DNA from: Sulfurovum sp. UBA12169
Lineage (GTDB): Bacteria > Campylobacterota > Campylobacteria > Campylobacterales > Sulfurovaceae
Direction of reading: 5' to 3'
Assembly: GCA_002742845.1 (NCBI GenBank)
Contig: DLUH01000001.1
Location: forward strand, 1-64,000
Length of the DNA: 64,000 nucleotides
Part shown: one piece after another, positions 1 through 11,470 of the stretch
Position numbering within the stretch: the first letter of the stretch is position 1
Layout of the letters: each line of letters opens with the position of its first letter
Translations under genes and position numbers: made by a program
Notes under the pieces: model-generated
The model's database searches: none
Seen by the model: the letters and a program-made list of their open reading frames with translations, nothing else
Told to the model about the DNA's origin: nothing

Positions 1-30
1 TCAAGCCCGAGGATGACGAAAAACACTGTC

Positions 31-50
31 ATTCCCGCGAAGGCGGGAAT
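31..50. repeat. Dispersed palindromic repeat
   Basis: An 8-bp perfect inverted repeat, ATTCCCGC-GAAG-GCGGGAAT, makes a strong GC-rich hairpin. The surrounding ends carry two similar GAGGATGACGAA segments (about 10-20 and 90-102). This core matches the dispersed ATTCCCGC/GCGGGAAT element known from many proteobacterial genomes, so it is read as a REP-like intergenic repeat. It has no adjacent intact gene inside the window, and its function is unknown. Confidence 0.6.
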
Positions 51-132
51 CCACGAGTTCCCCTGATGCCATAGATCCCCGATCGAAGTCGAGGATGACG
101 AAGCGGTCGAGCCATGAACGACTCTTAACTCT

Positions 133-372
133 TTGACTCTTCAGGAACCTCAGGACTTATGGCGGACGGGCAGTGTTTATCTTTTTGGCAGCAGGGTTGA
201 TGATGCTCAAAAGGGCGGGGATATTGACTTATATATAGATACCCCTATGGCTTTTTGGGTTTTTGTATTAAATAGTGAGAGCAATTGGTGTCATCGAGTA
301 CTCGCCATAGAAGAAAGTAAGCAGGAGTGCGCGGCTGGCAGCCAGCGGATTGGTCTTGCACAGATAAACTGA
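133..372 (+). pseudogene. Nucleotidyltransferase-domain remnant
   Basis: The translated segment VYLFGSRVDDAQKGGDIDLY carries the GS-x10-DxD signature of minimal nucleotidyltransferases (MNT type, often the partner of a HEPN protein). After about residue 38 the similarity stops and the reading frame runs on as low-quality sequence to a stop, with no further conserved acidic residue. No HEPN partner is present nearby. It is therefore read as a frameshifted or truncated remnant, not a working enzyme. It sits beside a dispersed repeat, in line with a decayed intergenic zone. Confidence 0.55.
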
Positions 373-400
373 TCAAAAAAACAAGGATAGGTCAAATTTC

Positions 401-442
401 TTGATCTGTGTCACAGCTTGCTAAGTGAGAAACAGGTATAAT
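401..442 (+). promoter_or_regulatory. Promoter region of the outer-membrane barrel gene
   Basis: A consensus TATAAT lies at 437-442, about 40 bp before the start codon. Upstream is the palindrome CTGTG-T-CACAG (406-416), overlapping TTGATC (401-406). GATCAA at 371-376 pairs with TTGATC. The palindrome could be a Crp/Fnr-family site, but it does not match the FNR consensus well. No good -35 hexamer is visible. Confidence 0.4.
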
Positions 443-483
443 GAGCGCCGATTTTAAAGAGAAACGAGGAGGAAGGGAAGAGA

Positions 484-1137
484 ATGAAAAAAGCAGCAGC
501 ATGGATGGTAATGTTGGGATGCGTGAGCCAGGCCATGGCCGGAGGAGATATCGGCACGGAGATAGAGCCGCAGATTGCGGTGCCTGTGACGGCGGAACCT
601 GCAGGCAAAAGCGGTTTTTACGCAGGGCTTGGAGTAGGGTCTCAAAGAACCTATTCGGTTGATTCGGCTTTTTTTGACGACGCAAAAACACAAGATGAAA
701 CCGTGGGCGTAATAGGCCTGCTGGGATATCAGTTTAACGACTATCTGGCAGCAGAAGGCAGGATTGGCAAGAGTATTGCGTATGAAGACTATGCGGATGT
801 GCTGAGCTACAGTCTCTTTTTGAAACCCCAATACCCCATCACCGAATCGATCAGGGTCTATGCGCTTTTGGGTATAGGAGGCGTGCAGGTAGAGGGTGAA
901 AACGGAGATACTCCCGCCCATGCCGACAAAATAGGCAAAGAGATCCTTGATGAAACCGGTTTTCAGTGGGGGATCGGCGGAAGCTATGCCTTCACGGAAA
1001 ACATTTCACTTTTTGCTGACTATACCTCTTTGGCAAAAGATGCCGATATCAGCTCTACCCTTTATGGGTATGATGCGGCCACCTACAGCGAACTCAGCAG
1101 CGATGCCATTACTGCAGGCGTAACTTATCAGTTTTAA
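484..1137 (+). CDS. Outer-membrane beta-barrel protein
   Basis: This 217-aa protein starts with a signal peptide (about residues 1-19, cleavage after AMA). The mature part alternates short hydrophobic strands and Gly-rich turns (for example GVIGLLGYQF and YALLGIGGVQV) and ends with VTYQF, the terminal aromatic typical of outer-membrane barrels. The size and pattern fit the 8-strand OmpA-like/OmpW-type barrel group (PF13505-like). A strong AGGAGGAAGGGA Shine-Dalgarno precedes the ATG. It lies just upstream of the polysaccharide genes but has its own promoter. The substrate or exact role is unknown. Confidence 0.75.
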   Translation: MKKAAAWMVMLGCVSQAMAGGDIGTEIEPQIAVPVTAEPAGKSGFYAGLGVGSQRTYSVDSAFFDDAKTQDETVGVIGLLGYQFNDYLAAEGRIGKSIAYEDYADVLSYSLFLKPQYPITESIRVYALLGIGGVQVEGENGDTPAHADKIGKEILDETGFQWGIGGSYAFTENISLFADYTSLAKDADISSTLYGYDAATYSELSSDAITAGVTYQF

Positions 1138-1202
1138 CTTTTTTTGCATAACTTTTTGGATACGCCGTATGCCTGTTTGGGGGGATATGGCGAAGGAGAT
1201 AA

Positions 1203-3527
1203 ATGAACACGCACCCGGTACAGATCAACGAAGACGAGATAGATCTCAAAGAACTTTTTAGGACACTGGTCCGCCACAAAAAAAAGATCATTTTTTTTAC
1301 GCTGCTGTTTAGTATCGTCTCGGCCGCAGCGGCCTACTTTATGCCCAATGTCTACTCTGCCTCTTCGACGGTAGAAATCGGCGCAGATGACAGAGGCATT
1401 GCTTCGCAGCAGGATATCCTTGCGATGGCGATGGCACCGGGAGCTCTCACTCCGGATACGGAAATAGAGATCATCAAATCACGTTTCGTCGTTGCTGATG
1501 CGCTTGAGAAGGTTGATTTTGCACACCGGTACTACCAAACTGTGAAAATGAAAGAGGCCGAACTGTACAAAGATGCGCCTTTTGAGGTCGAGCTTGAGAG
1601 GGGATTTGGCGTCTCTTTTGTATTTTCTCCTGCAGGCAAGACACGCTATCGTCTCCAGGCAAAAGGGGTCGATGACCAAACCCGTGAAGAGTGGGAGATC
1701 GACAAGGTTTATGATTTTGCACAGAAGGCAGAGGAGGCGCATTTTGCGTTTACGCTTTCGCTTAAAGAGGGGATAGAGGGGCTTGAAGAGGGTTCGTACC
1801 GATTTGAGGTACTTGATCCAAGAGAGGCGATGGAGAAAGCGCAGGAAAAAGTCACTGTGAGCCAAAAAGGCAAGAACAGTGCCATTTTGCAAATCAGCGC
1901 TGAAGACAATGTTCCGTTGCGTGCCAAAGAGTTTGTCAATGCCTTGGCTGAGGCGTATATCGACCAAAGCGTTCAGCGCAAGACACTTGAAGCGACGATG
2001 ACGCTGGAGTTCATCGATGAACAGCTTGAACGGATCAATGACAACCTTCAGGCTTCTGCTGTCAATTTGGAAAATTTCAAAAAAGAGATCAATATGGTTG
2101 ATCTTGGCACAAAAGCAGAGGGCGTAGCGGAAAAGATGAGCGAGTATGAGAGCAGGCTCGCCGAAGTGGCGATGGAAGAGAAGATGCTTGCTTCGCTCTA
2201 TGCGCAGGTGCAAAAAGGCAGAAACCTTGAAATGCTCTCAGGTGCAGGGCTCAATCTGGAAAACACCGGAGTGCCTGAACTGATCAAAGAGCTTCAAGAT
2301 GCGCTGCTCAAACAAAAGCTTCTGCTTGAGGACTATACGCCGCAGCATCCTGAAGTGCTTAAGCTGACCCGCAGCATCGCGCAGCTCAAAAATGTCATCT
2401 CCAGCACGATCAGAACGCTCAAAGAACGGGTGGCATCGCGCAAACAGCTTCTTGTCAAGACGATCGGGGAGTATGAAGCACTTTTGCAAACGCTTCCTGA
2501 AGAGGAGCGGGTTCTAGGGGAGCTTCAAAGAAAATTTTTGGTCAATGAGAAGATCTACTCCTATCTGCTTGAAAAGCGTGCAGCCACTGCAATCGCCAAA
2601 GCGTCAACGGTCAGCAAAAACAGGATCCTCGATACGGCGCTTGTGCCTGATGAAAAAGAGCCGATCAAACCCAAACGAAAATTGATTGTTTTGGTCGGGT
2701 TGATCCTGGGATTGGTCTTTGGAATAGTTGTGGCTTTTGTGAGCGAGTTTTTGGATGACCGCATTAAAGAAGAAGAGGATGTCAGGAAAGGATCGCCTCT
2801 TCCGCTGGTAGGGATGATACCGTCCATCAAAGAAGGCGGCGGCAAGGTCAAGGTGCTGGAGTCTCCCAAATCCATCATAAGCGAAGCCTTTAGGTCACTA
2901 AGAACCAATCTGCAGTTTATGGCTTTGCAGGAGGGTCCTGTGCTGATAACGATCACCTCCACCGTCGGCGGAGAGGGTAAAACGACCATAGGCAGCAACC
3001 TGGGTGCGATCATCAGCCTCACAGGCAAGCGTACGATCATCCTCAATCTGGATATGCGAAAACCCGTTTTGCACACAAGGTTTGATCTGCCAAACAATCA
3101 GGGGATCAGCTCGGTGCTCGCAGGCAAGGCGGACTTGGAGAGTGTGATTTTGCCCACGGCCAGTGAAAATCTTGATATCATCTCTTCGGGTCCCGTCCCT
3201 CCCAATCCGAGTGAGCTGATCGGGAGCAAGAAGATGGCTGAAGTGATCGAGAAACTTAAGGCGGTCTATGATGTGATCATCCTTGATACCCCTCCTGTGG
3301 GTTTGGTGACTGATGCGATGGCGCTGATGAAGATCTCTGATATTTCTTTGTATGTTTTGCGCGCCGGATACTCCAAAAAAGCATTTTTGCAGGATATGAA
3401 TCGTATGGCACAAGAGCATGAGATCAAAAGTTTGGGCCTGGTGCTCAATGATCTCAAAGCCGGCCGCTCCGGTTATGGATATGGTTATGGATACGGTTAT
3501 GGATATTATGAAGAAGACAAAAAATGA
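1203..3527 (+). CDS. Wzc-type polysaccharide co-polymerase and tyrosine autokinase
   Basis: This 774-aa inner-membrane protein controls capsule/exopolysaccharide chain length and export by cycles of tyrosine autophosphorylation. It has an N-terminal Wzz domain with a membrane segment at about 28-47, a long coiled-coil periplasmic region, a second membrane segment at about 494-518 and a cytoplasmic BY-kinase domain. The Walker A motif is VGGEGKTT (about 586-595), the A' motif is NLDMRKP (about 615) and the Walker B motif is VIILDTPP (about 690). The C-terminus is a Gly-Tyr run with at least six tyrosines, the expected phosphorylation cluster. AAGGAG precedes the ATG. The next gene overlaps by 4 bp and encodes the likely cognate phosphatase. 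Confidence 0.92.
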   Translation: MNTHPVQINEDEIDLKELFRTLVRHKKKIIFFTLLFSIVSAAAAYFMPNVYSASSTVEIGADDRGIASQQDILAMAMAPGALTPDTEIEIIKSRFVVADALEKVDFAHRYYQTVKMKEAELYKDAPFEVELERGFGVSFVFSPAGKTRYRLQAKGVDDQTREEWEIDKVYDFAQKAEEAHFAFTLSLKEGIEGLEEGSYRFEVLDPREAMEKAQEKVTVSQKGKNSAILQISAEDNVPLRAKEFVNALAEAYIDQSVQRKTLEATMTLEFIDEQLERINDNLQASAVNLENFKKEINMVDLGTKAEGVAEKMSEYESRLAEVAMEEKMLASLYAQVQKGRNLEMLSGAGLNLENTGVPELIKELQDALLKQKLLLEDYTPQHPEVLKLTRSIAQLKNVISSTIRTLKERVASRKQLLVKTIGEYEALLQTLPEEERVLGELQRKFLVNEKIYSYLLEKRAATAIAKASTVSKNRILDTALVPDEKEPIKPKRKLIVLVGLILGLVFGIVVAFVSEFLDDRIKEEEDVRKGSPLPLVGMIPSIKEGGGKVKVLESPKSIISEAFRSLRTNLQFMALQEGPVLITITSTVGGEGKTTIGSNLGAIISLTGKRTIILNLDMRKPVLHTRFDLPNNQGISSVLAGKADLESVILPTASENLDIISSGPVPPNPSELIGSKKMAEVIEKLKAVYDVIILDTPPVGLVTDAMALMKISDISLYVLRAGYSKKAFLQDMNRMAQEHEIKSLGLVLNDLKAGRSGYGYGYGYGYGYYEEDKK
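3471..3506 (+). repeat. Three 12-bp tandem repeats encoding the tyrosine tail
   Basis: Three consecutive units of GGTTATGGATAY lie inside the kinase gene and encode GYGY repeats. Because 12 is a multiple of 3, slippage would change the number of tail tyrosines without a frameshift. Confidence 0.8.
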
Positions 3528-4261
3528 TCCCCTCTTTTTTTAAAAAGAGAAAAGCAGGCAAGCCTGTGACTGCAGTGAGGGTGGATGTGCATTCTCATCT
3601 GATCCCCGGGATCGATGACGGAGCTCAAAATATGCAGGAGAGTCTTGCGCTGCTTGGGGCGATGCAATCTTTGGGATACGAAAAGGTGATCACCACACCC
3701 CATGTGATGGCAGATGCATACGGCAACACCAAGGAGTCCATTCAAAAAGGGCTCGGTTTGCTCCAAAAAGAGGCGCAAAAAAGCGGTTTGACGATCCAGA
3801 TTGAGGCTGCAGCGGAGTATTATCTGGATGAGGGGCTGCTTTCGCTGATAGAAAAAGATGAGCTGCTTTTGGTGGGGGGAGAGTATCTGCTTTTTGAAAC
3901 TTCCTATACCCACCGCCCCAACGGGCTGGAGCGCGTGATCTTTGAAATCCTTGCCGCAGGATACAAGCCTTTGCTTGCACACCCTGAGCGCTATCGCTAT
4001 ATCCAAGAGCCGCATGAAGAGTATAGCAGGCTTAAGGCATTGGGTGTTTTTTTTCAGCTCAATATCAATTCGCTGGGCGGCTACTATGGCAAAGGCGCCA
4101 AGAAGGCAGCAGAATTTTTATGCAAAGAGGGCATGGTGGATTTTTTGGGGAGTGATGCGCATCATCAAAAACACACAGATTTTTTGGAGAAGGTATTTGC
4201 GACGCAAGCGTATGCGCAGCTGTGGAAAAACAATACCATCCTCAATGAAAGTCTTAGATAA
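3524..4261 (+). CDS. CpsB/YwqE-family tyrosine-protein phosphatase (PHP fold)
   Basis: This 245-aa metal-dependent phosphatase is predicted to remove phosphate from the tyrosine tail of the Wzc-type kinase encoded just upstream. PHP-fold motifs are visible: VHSHLIPGIDDG near residues 24-35, TPHV near residue 62, and the histidines in LAHPERY and GSDAHH. The length is normal for the CpsB/CapC family. The start overlaps the kinase stop (ATGA), indicating translational coupling. The kinase-phosphatase pair is standard for polysaccharide assembly operons. Confidence 0.9.
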   Translation: MIPSFFKKRKAGKPVTAVRVDVHSHLIPGIDDGAQNMQESLALLGAMQSLGYEKVITTPHVMADAYGNTKESIQKGLGLLQKEAQKSGLTIQIEAAAEYYLDEGLLSLIEKDELLLVGGEYLLFETSYTHRPNGLERVIFEILAAGYKPLLAHPERYRYIQEPHEEYSRLKALGVFFQLNINSLGGYYGKGAKKAAEFLCKEGMVDFLGSDAHHQKHTDFLEKVFATQAYAQLWKNNTILNESLR

Positions 4262-4294
4262 GCGCACCATAGTATCACAGCAAAGGAGAGAAGA

Positions 4295-5050
4295 ATGATC
4301 ATAAAACATGTAGGCGCAGGGGTACTTCTCATGCTGTTGATAGCAGGATGCACGGTAAAATCTGAGTATCGGCTGCTTCAAACCAAGAATGATATTGCCG
4401 CAGAAGAGCTCCTTTTGGATCCGATCTTTGAGTATCGCATCCTTCCCCAGGACCGGCTGAAAGTATCGTTGTATAAAAATCCCGAACAAGCCTCGGTCGG
4501 AACTTTCAATGAGCTGGGCCAACACATGAACAACGAAGGAATCCTTGTCAATGCGCAAGGATATATCACTCTGCCGCTGGTAAACAAGATCAAGGTTTCA
4601 GGTTTGACTCAGACCCAGGCAGCAGACCGTATCACGCAGCACTACAAAAAGTATTTGAAAAATCCTTCGGTTTATCTCGAGGTGATCAATAAGCGCGTGT
4701 ATGTGTTGGGCGAAGTGAAAAAACCGGGCGCTGTGGCTGTGGACAAGGAGAAGATGACGCTTCTTGAAGCGATCGCATTTGCTGAAGATATGACAGATTC
4801 TGCGATGCGAAGCAATGTCGTCGTGATCAGCCATACCGATCAAAATCAAATGGTTATGAGACAAGTGGACCTTACGAATTTTGATACATTGCATGCTGCC
4901 AACTTGATAGTGAAGCCCAACGATATCATCTATGTCCAGCCAAACAACTGGAAGCAGTTTAAAGTAGTTGCAACCGATACGACATCAATCTTTGAAACGG
5001 TAAGCAGAATCGCCTCACCGTTTGTGACCATTAAATATCTGACCGATTAA
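4295..5050 (+). CDS. Wza-like polysaccharide export lipoprotein
   Basis: This 251-aa protein has a lipoprotein signal (lipobox LIAGC, Cys at about residue 19). It then shows the polysaccharide-export domain (EYRILPQDRLKVSLY and ITLPLVNKIKVSGLT) and an SLBB-type segment (VYVLGEVKKPGAVAV). It would form the outer-membrane export channel for the polymer made with the upstream kinase. It is shorter than E. coli Wza and resembles the compact BexD/KpsD-like forms. AAAGGAG precedes the ATG. Confidence 0.88.
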   Translation: MIIKHVGAGVLLMLLIAGCTVKSEYRLLQTKNDIAAEELLLDPIFEYRILPQDRLKVSLYKNPEQASVGTFNELGQHMNNEGILVNAQGYITLPLVNKIKVSGLTQTQAADRITQHYKKYLKNPSVYLEVINKRVYVLGEVKKPGAVAVDKEKMTLLEAIAFAEDMTDSAMRSNVVVISHTDQNQMVMRQVDLTNFDTLHAANLIVKPNDIIYVQPNNWKQFKVVATDTTSIFETVSRIASPFVTIKYLTD

Positions 5051-5060
5051 AGAGGATAAT

Positions 5061-6065
5061 ATGATTTTAGAATTTTTGCTCATTTTTATTGGGGCGTTGG
5101 TGATGATAGGTCTGGTGCGCAGCTATGCTCCAAAAATCGGCCTGATTGATATCCCAAACGACAGAAGCGCGCACACACGGCATACGCCAAGAGGTGCGGG
5201 AGTAGGATTTTACCTTAGCAGCGCATTGATCATTCCTTTGTTTCATTTTGATCTGATACTTGCGTACAAATGGACGTTTTTGGCAGTGTTTCTTGTCTTT
5301 GTCGTAGGCGTACTGGATGATCATCATGACACTTCGCCTAAAACGAAATTTATTGTGATCATTATCGGTGCATTTTTGCTTTCATTTGACCATATTATCA
5401 TTGATAAATTGGGTACGGTTTTTGGCATACCGGTTAGTTTGGGGTGGTTCGCGCTGCCGTTTACTCTCTTTGCGGTCACAGGATTTACCAACGCGCTCAA
5501 TCTTATCGACGGATTGGACGGGCTTGCTGCGACGATCAGTATCGTAATACTGGGCAGTTTTATGGCAGTAGGGTATCTCAATGAGGATATGTTTATGACG
5601 GTGATCGCCGGTTCGTTTATCGCTGCACTGGCGGCTTTTTTGGTGTTTAACTGGCATCCTGCGTCGATCTTTATGGGAGACAGCGGGTCTCTTACATTGG
5701 GATTTGTTATTTCGGTGCTGGCGATCAAGTCTTTGGCTTATATTCCCGTGGTGAGCGTTCTTTTTGTTGCGGCTTTGCCGATCTTGGACACGCTGGTGGT
5801 AATGATGCGGCGCAAACTCAACGGTCGCTCAATTTTTTCTGCCGATAAGTGTCACATTCATCATATATTGAAACGATTTTTTGAAAAAAATATCCGAAAG
5901 ACGGTACTTTGTTTGGGAGCGCTTCAGTTGCTCTATTCATTTTTGGGTTTACAGATAGACAAGGGAGCCGACGAAGGGTTTTTGCTGATACTTTTTGTGC
6001 TCAATGTGATAGTTGTTTATTTCTTGTTGGGCAGGATGGTCAAAAAACAACAGTGCAACTGCTAA
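5061..6065 (+). CDS. WecA/MraY-family undecaprenyl-phosphate sugar-1-phosphate transferase
   Basis: This 334-aa multi-pass membrane enzyme is predicted to transfer an N-acetylhexosamine-1-phosphate to undecaprenyl phosphate, starting lipid-linked glycan synthesis. Family motifs are present: DxxNxxDGLDGLA (NALNLIDGLDGLA), FMGDSGSL and the C-terminal HIHH motif (KCHIHHILKRF) typical of the WecA group. Hydrophobic helices run through the whole length. It closes the polysaccharide block. The next genes are on the opposite strand. Confidence 0.88.
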   Translation: MILEFLLIFIGALVMIGLVRSYAPKIGLIDIPNDRSAHTRHTPRGAGVGFYLSSALIIPLFHFDLILAYKWTFLAVFLVFVVGVLDDHHDTSPKTKFIVIIIGAFLLSFDHIIIDKLGTVFGIPVSLGWFALPFTLFAVTGFTNALNLIDGLDGLAATISIVILGSFMAVGYLNEDMFMTVIAGSFIAALAAFLVFNWHPASIFMGDSGSLTLGFVISVLAIKSLAYIPVVSVLFVAALPILDTLVVMMRRKLNGRSIFSADKCHIHHILKRFFEKNIRKTVLCLGALQLLYSFLGLQIDKGADEGFLLILFVLNVIVVYFLLGRMVKKQQCNC

Positions 6066-6147
6066 AAGTGCAGTGATGGATAGCAAACACAATCTCTGTG
6101 CTTACCTGAGGCTTAGCTGACGGCAGGACAGGGATCACCGGAAAGCT

Positions 6148-6402
6148 TCAAGCGGGCAAATAGTATGCTGCGCCAATCAAGAGTATCGTGATGCTTAGCC
6201 AAAGGATAGGAATAATTCTGTACTTAAGCCGGACTTCTTTTAGTCCCATAAAATGATCGATCACCAATAGTGCTTTTATGAACGTGCTTATAAGTAAAAT
6301 ACCGACAAGAAATACATTGATGTGCTTTAAATAGCCCAGCAAAAAAGCGAAGACAGTAAGTACAGCCAAGACAATCCAGACAAATTCTAGGGTTTTTTTC
6401 AT
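6148..6402 (-). CDS. Small NorF/COX IV-like membrane protein of the nor operon
   Basis: This 84-aa protein has three hydrophobic helices (starting MKKTLEFVWIVLAVL). The size, topology and place as last gene of the nor cluster fit NorF or caa3-type subunit IV-like proteins, which assist nitric oxide reductase. The internal ATG at 6402 is chosen over an upstream in-frame extension that is basic and runs into norE. The assignment rests mainly on operon position. Confidence 0.7.
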   Translation of the reverse strand: MKKTLEFVWIVLAVLTVFAFLLGYLKHINVFLVGILLISTFIKALLVIDHFMGLKEVRLKYRIIPILWLSITILLIGAAYYLPA

Positions 6403-6412
6403 GGTACAGCCC

Positions 6413-7012
6413 TTATCGTATGATGTAAATAAGCGGAAAAAGTACGATCCACAGCAGATCCACCATGTGCCAGTATGATGCGCCTGTCTCCATGCCTTTA
6501 TGATCGTTCTGGGTGTAGCCCTGCGTTTTGGTCTTTTGGTAAATGACACACAGGATAAACGAGCCTAAAAGCACATGCATGAAATGAAATACTGTCAGCA
6601 TGATATAAAACATAAAAAATTTATTGGTGCTCAGCGTGATGCCCTGTCCGAACACATGGATAAAATCAAGCAGCTTGACCGCTAAAAATCCGCCTGCAGA
6701 GATGATGGCGAACAAAAGCCATCGTGCTGCGGCACGGCTTGTTTCCTTGATGCTTTCATCGGTCATGTGCTTGATGCTTTGCACAGCTTTGGCAACAAAA
6801 TAGCTGCTGGTGATCAAGATCAGGGTATTAATAAAACCCGATATTTGATCGAGCTGCAGCTGGGAGGCGTTGAACATCTCGATGTTGGATCTCCTTGAGA
6901 AGGCAAAACCCAAAAAGAGCAGTGCAAACGTCAACAGCTCAACATAGATAATGATCCAAATCGCAAAATCCCCGGGCGGATAGGGTGCTTTGGCGGTGAG
7001 CATTTTAGTCAT
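6413..7012 (-). CDS. norE: NorE, cytochrome c oxidase subunit III-like protein
   Basis: This is an about 199-aa membrane protein of the heme-copper oxidase subunit III family with about five helices. Typical segments include FAIWIIIYVELLTFALLF and YWHMVDLLWIVLFPLIYI. NorE is an accessory for NO reductase activity rather than a catalytic subunit. The start at 7012 is chosen because AAAGGA lies 5 bp upstream; it overlaps the end of norQ by 8 bp. Confidence 0.85.
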   Translation of the reverse strand: MTKMLTAKAPYPPGDFAIWIIIYVELLTFALLFLGFAFSRRSNIEMFNASQLQLDQISGFINTLILITSSYFVAKAVQSIKHMTDESIKETSRAAARWLLFAIISAGGFLAVKLLDFIHVFGQGITLSTNKFFMFYIMLTVFHFMHVLLGSFILCVIYQKTKTQGYTQNDHKGMETGASYWHMVDLLWIVLFPLIYIIR

Positions 7013-7796
7013 GGGCATCCTTTTGAAAATGCAAAGCAATCAGCTTCTCGAGTACTTCCAAAACATCATCTTCATCGCTGAGCGACTCGACGACGGAATG
7101 CATGCAGGCCTGGTAGGGATCAAATCCTTTTGTGATCAATTTTGCCGCATAGATCAGCAGCCGTGTCGATACGACCTCTTGAATATCGCTGTCGCTTAGC
7201 TTGCGGATTTCATTGGCGATGTTGACCAGTTTTTGCGCCGTATCTTGATCTGCGCCGCTTTCTTGGATGATAATCTCTTTTTCGATATCGGGTTTAGGAT
7301 AGTGGAAAGTAAGCGAGATAAATCTTTGTTTGGTACTGGGTTTCATCCCTTTAAGCACATTTTGATACCCCGGGTTGTAAGAGATCGCCAGCATAAAATC
7401 CGGATGCGCTTCTATCAGTTCGCCCGTCCTGTCGATCGGCAAAACCCTGCGGTAGTCTGCCAGAGAATGCAAAACAACGGTGGTATCTTTTCTGGCTTCG
7501 ATAATCTCATCAAGATAGCAAATGCCGCCGTTTCTAACTGCTTTGGTAAGCGGCCCGTCTTGCCAATAGGTACCGTTCTCGTCTATGAGGTGGCGTCCTA
7601 CCAAATCGGCTGCACTCAGATCGTCATGGCATACCACCGTATAAACCTCCCGCCCCAGTTCTTCGCCCATCGCTTCGATAAATCGTGTTTTTCCGCAGCC
7701 TGTGGGGCCTTTGATCAAAACGGGAAGATTCAATTGCGCTGCGGCTTTAAAAAGTTCCACTTCGTTTGATTGCGGCAAATAGTAGGTTTTTGACAT
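7005..7796 (-). CDS. norQ: NorQ, MoxR-type AAA+ ATPase for NO reductase activation
   Basis: This 263-aa AAA+ protein is of the CbbQ/NirQ/NorQ family. Walker A is GPTGCGKT (residues 30-37) and Walker B lies in ICYLDEI. It pairs with the VWA protein NorD to insert the non-heme iron or otherwise mature the NO reductase. It lies directly downstream of norD, with AAAAGG before its ATG. Confidence 0.92.
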   Translation of the reverse strand: MSKTYYLPQSNEVELFKAAAQLNLPVLIKGPTGCGKTRFIEAMGEELGREVYTVVCHDDLSAADLVGRHLIDENGTYWQDGPLTKAVRNGGICYLDEIIEARKDTTVVLHSLADYRRVLPIDRTGELIEAHPDFMLAISYNPGYQNVLKGMKPSTKQRFISLTFHYPKPDIEKEIIIQESGADQDTAQKLVNIANEIRKLSDSDIQEVVSTRLLIYAAKLITKGFDPYQACMHSVVESLSDEDDVLEVLEKLIALHFQKDAHD

Positions 7797-7808
7797 CGTA
7801 TTCCTTTT

Positions 7809-9604
7809 TTATTTTGTTAGATTGATATAAACTTCGGTCAGTATTTTGGGCAGTTTCTGCCCGTCTCTTACCACCGCATAGCCGTTTTTTCCAAAAAGAT
7901 AGCCCAGATACTCTTTTGCGTCCAGGTCGACCGTGATGCAAAAAGGGGTAATGCCTTTTTGTCTGGCCTCTTCGATCGCTTTTTTGGTATCTTCGATGCC
8001 GTAGCGGCCATCATACCTGTCTTCGTCGTTGGGTTTGCCGTCGCTGATGATGAGCAGCAGCTTGTTAAGGCTTTTTTGGCTGTCTAAAATTTTGGTTGAT
8101 TCGCGTATGGCTGCACCCAGCCTGGTATAGTACTGGGGGCGAATGCTGTCTATCCGGCCGCGAGTGAGATCAGAATATTTCTCTTTAAAATTTTTAATGA
8201 TATGAAAATAAACCCTTTTGTTTTGGCGTGATGAAAAAGAGTAGATGGCAAATTTGTCCTGAAGTTTTTCCAATGCTTCCGAAAAAACCATGAGGGCGTC
8301 TTTGATCACGTCGATGATGCGCACTTCTTGGGTGATGCCTGCTTCGGTTGAGAGCGAAATATCGGCCAAAATCAGCGTAGCCATATCACGGGTCTTTTTC
8401 TCATATGCGGTAAAAAACTTTTGATGGTGCAAAGACTTGTTTTGATGGCCTTTGTACTCGATCCATGCGTCAAGATTGATATCATCCCCGTAGGGAAGAC
8501 GGGTGTTTTTTACTTTGTCTATCTCAAGCAGGTCCAGTTCGCTTTGGATTTTTTTTACCGTTTTGTTCAATCTTTTTGGCAGCTCTATGGGGGTGACATT
8601 GATGACGATTTGCGGTTTGATGCGTACATAGTTTTTGAGATACGCTTTTTTTCTGTAATCCCACTCGTCGATCAAATGTCCTTTTCCAAGAGGGTAGATT
8701 TCCGTGATATTGGGTTGCAAATCCAAATCCATTTTGATACGCGCAGAGAGATTTGCCTGTTTTTTCCCCAGCGTGATCTCATCCAGATCCTCGGCGTGGT
8801 AAAGCGCGTTTTCATCAAAGCTGTCATCTTCGCATCTGTCTACATTGACCTGTTCGAAAATGCTCATCAGGGATTCGGGCAAAAAGGCTAAAAACCCGTC
8901 GGTTTCATGTTTGTCGTCAAGCTGGTTGGTCTGTTTTTTCATCTTGAGGGTATCGGTTTTGTTTTTGTTTTGATCCCTTTGAAGCTCTTCTTCCTCTTCG
9001 TTTGAGCGGTCTGTTTTATTTTTGGATAATGCAGAGGGATAGATCCAGACAGGATTGGGATAATCGCTTGCAAATGCTTTATAGTTGTCTAAAGTATTGG
9101 TAAACGATAATTGTTCAAAGCGGCTGCTAAGATAATCGGTTGCTTTGTCGTAAAATCTTCTAAATCCCGCATAGGTATCGATCAGGCTTGCTGCTGCAGC
9201 ATTGTTTTGAGAGGCAAGTGTTTCGGCGGTGATGTCTGCCGGGACTTTTGCGGCCAGGGCTACGAGCCAATAGTAGAGCATTTCATTTTGCTCTTTTGTA
9301 TCAAAATAGGCAAACGAAGGGGGCAGATAGACTGCTTTGTCGTCTTGCCACGCTAAAAAAAACTCTTTTCCTGAAAATGAAATCTTTTGCAGGAGCGTTC
9401 TTGAGGTACTGACATATCTTTTGTCTGTGATTTGCAGATTTTTGCCTTTATCACCGCCCAAAAGGCGGTAAAAAAGATTCAATGATTTGCTAAGATCGGC
9501 AAAGTAAACCCTTTCTTCTTCGTGAAATTTGTTTACTTTTTTGTTGAGATAGCTATCCCAAACTTTGCCGATACTCTCTTCAAACTCAAGATAATAATGC
9601 AGCA

Positions 9605-9605
<1 letters not shown>
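7809..9605 (-). CDS. norD: NorD, VWA-domain activation protein for NO reductase
   Basis: This 598-aa protein has a C-terminal von Willebrand A domain (about residues 405-595). The MIDAS motif is DISLS, with the following Thr in YYTRLG and Asp in SDGKPND. The N-terminal half is helical and a charged, Lys/Asp-rich linker lies around residues 200-235. It acts with NorQ as a MoxR-VWA chaperone pair. Its ATG overlaps the norB stop (TAATG). Confidence 0.9.
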
Positions 9606-11451
<1,846 letters not shown>

Positions 11452-11470
11452 AGGCAATCCTTTTTTATAT

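Noticed and set aside
454-921. 155-codon minus-strand frame over the outer-membrane gene
   Set aside because: It is a shadow of the signal-peptide-bearing barrel gene, with no start signal.
2561-3419. Long minus-strand frames across the autokinase gene
   Set aside because: The plus strand has unmistakable Walker motifs; the opposite frames are antisense shadows.
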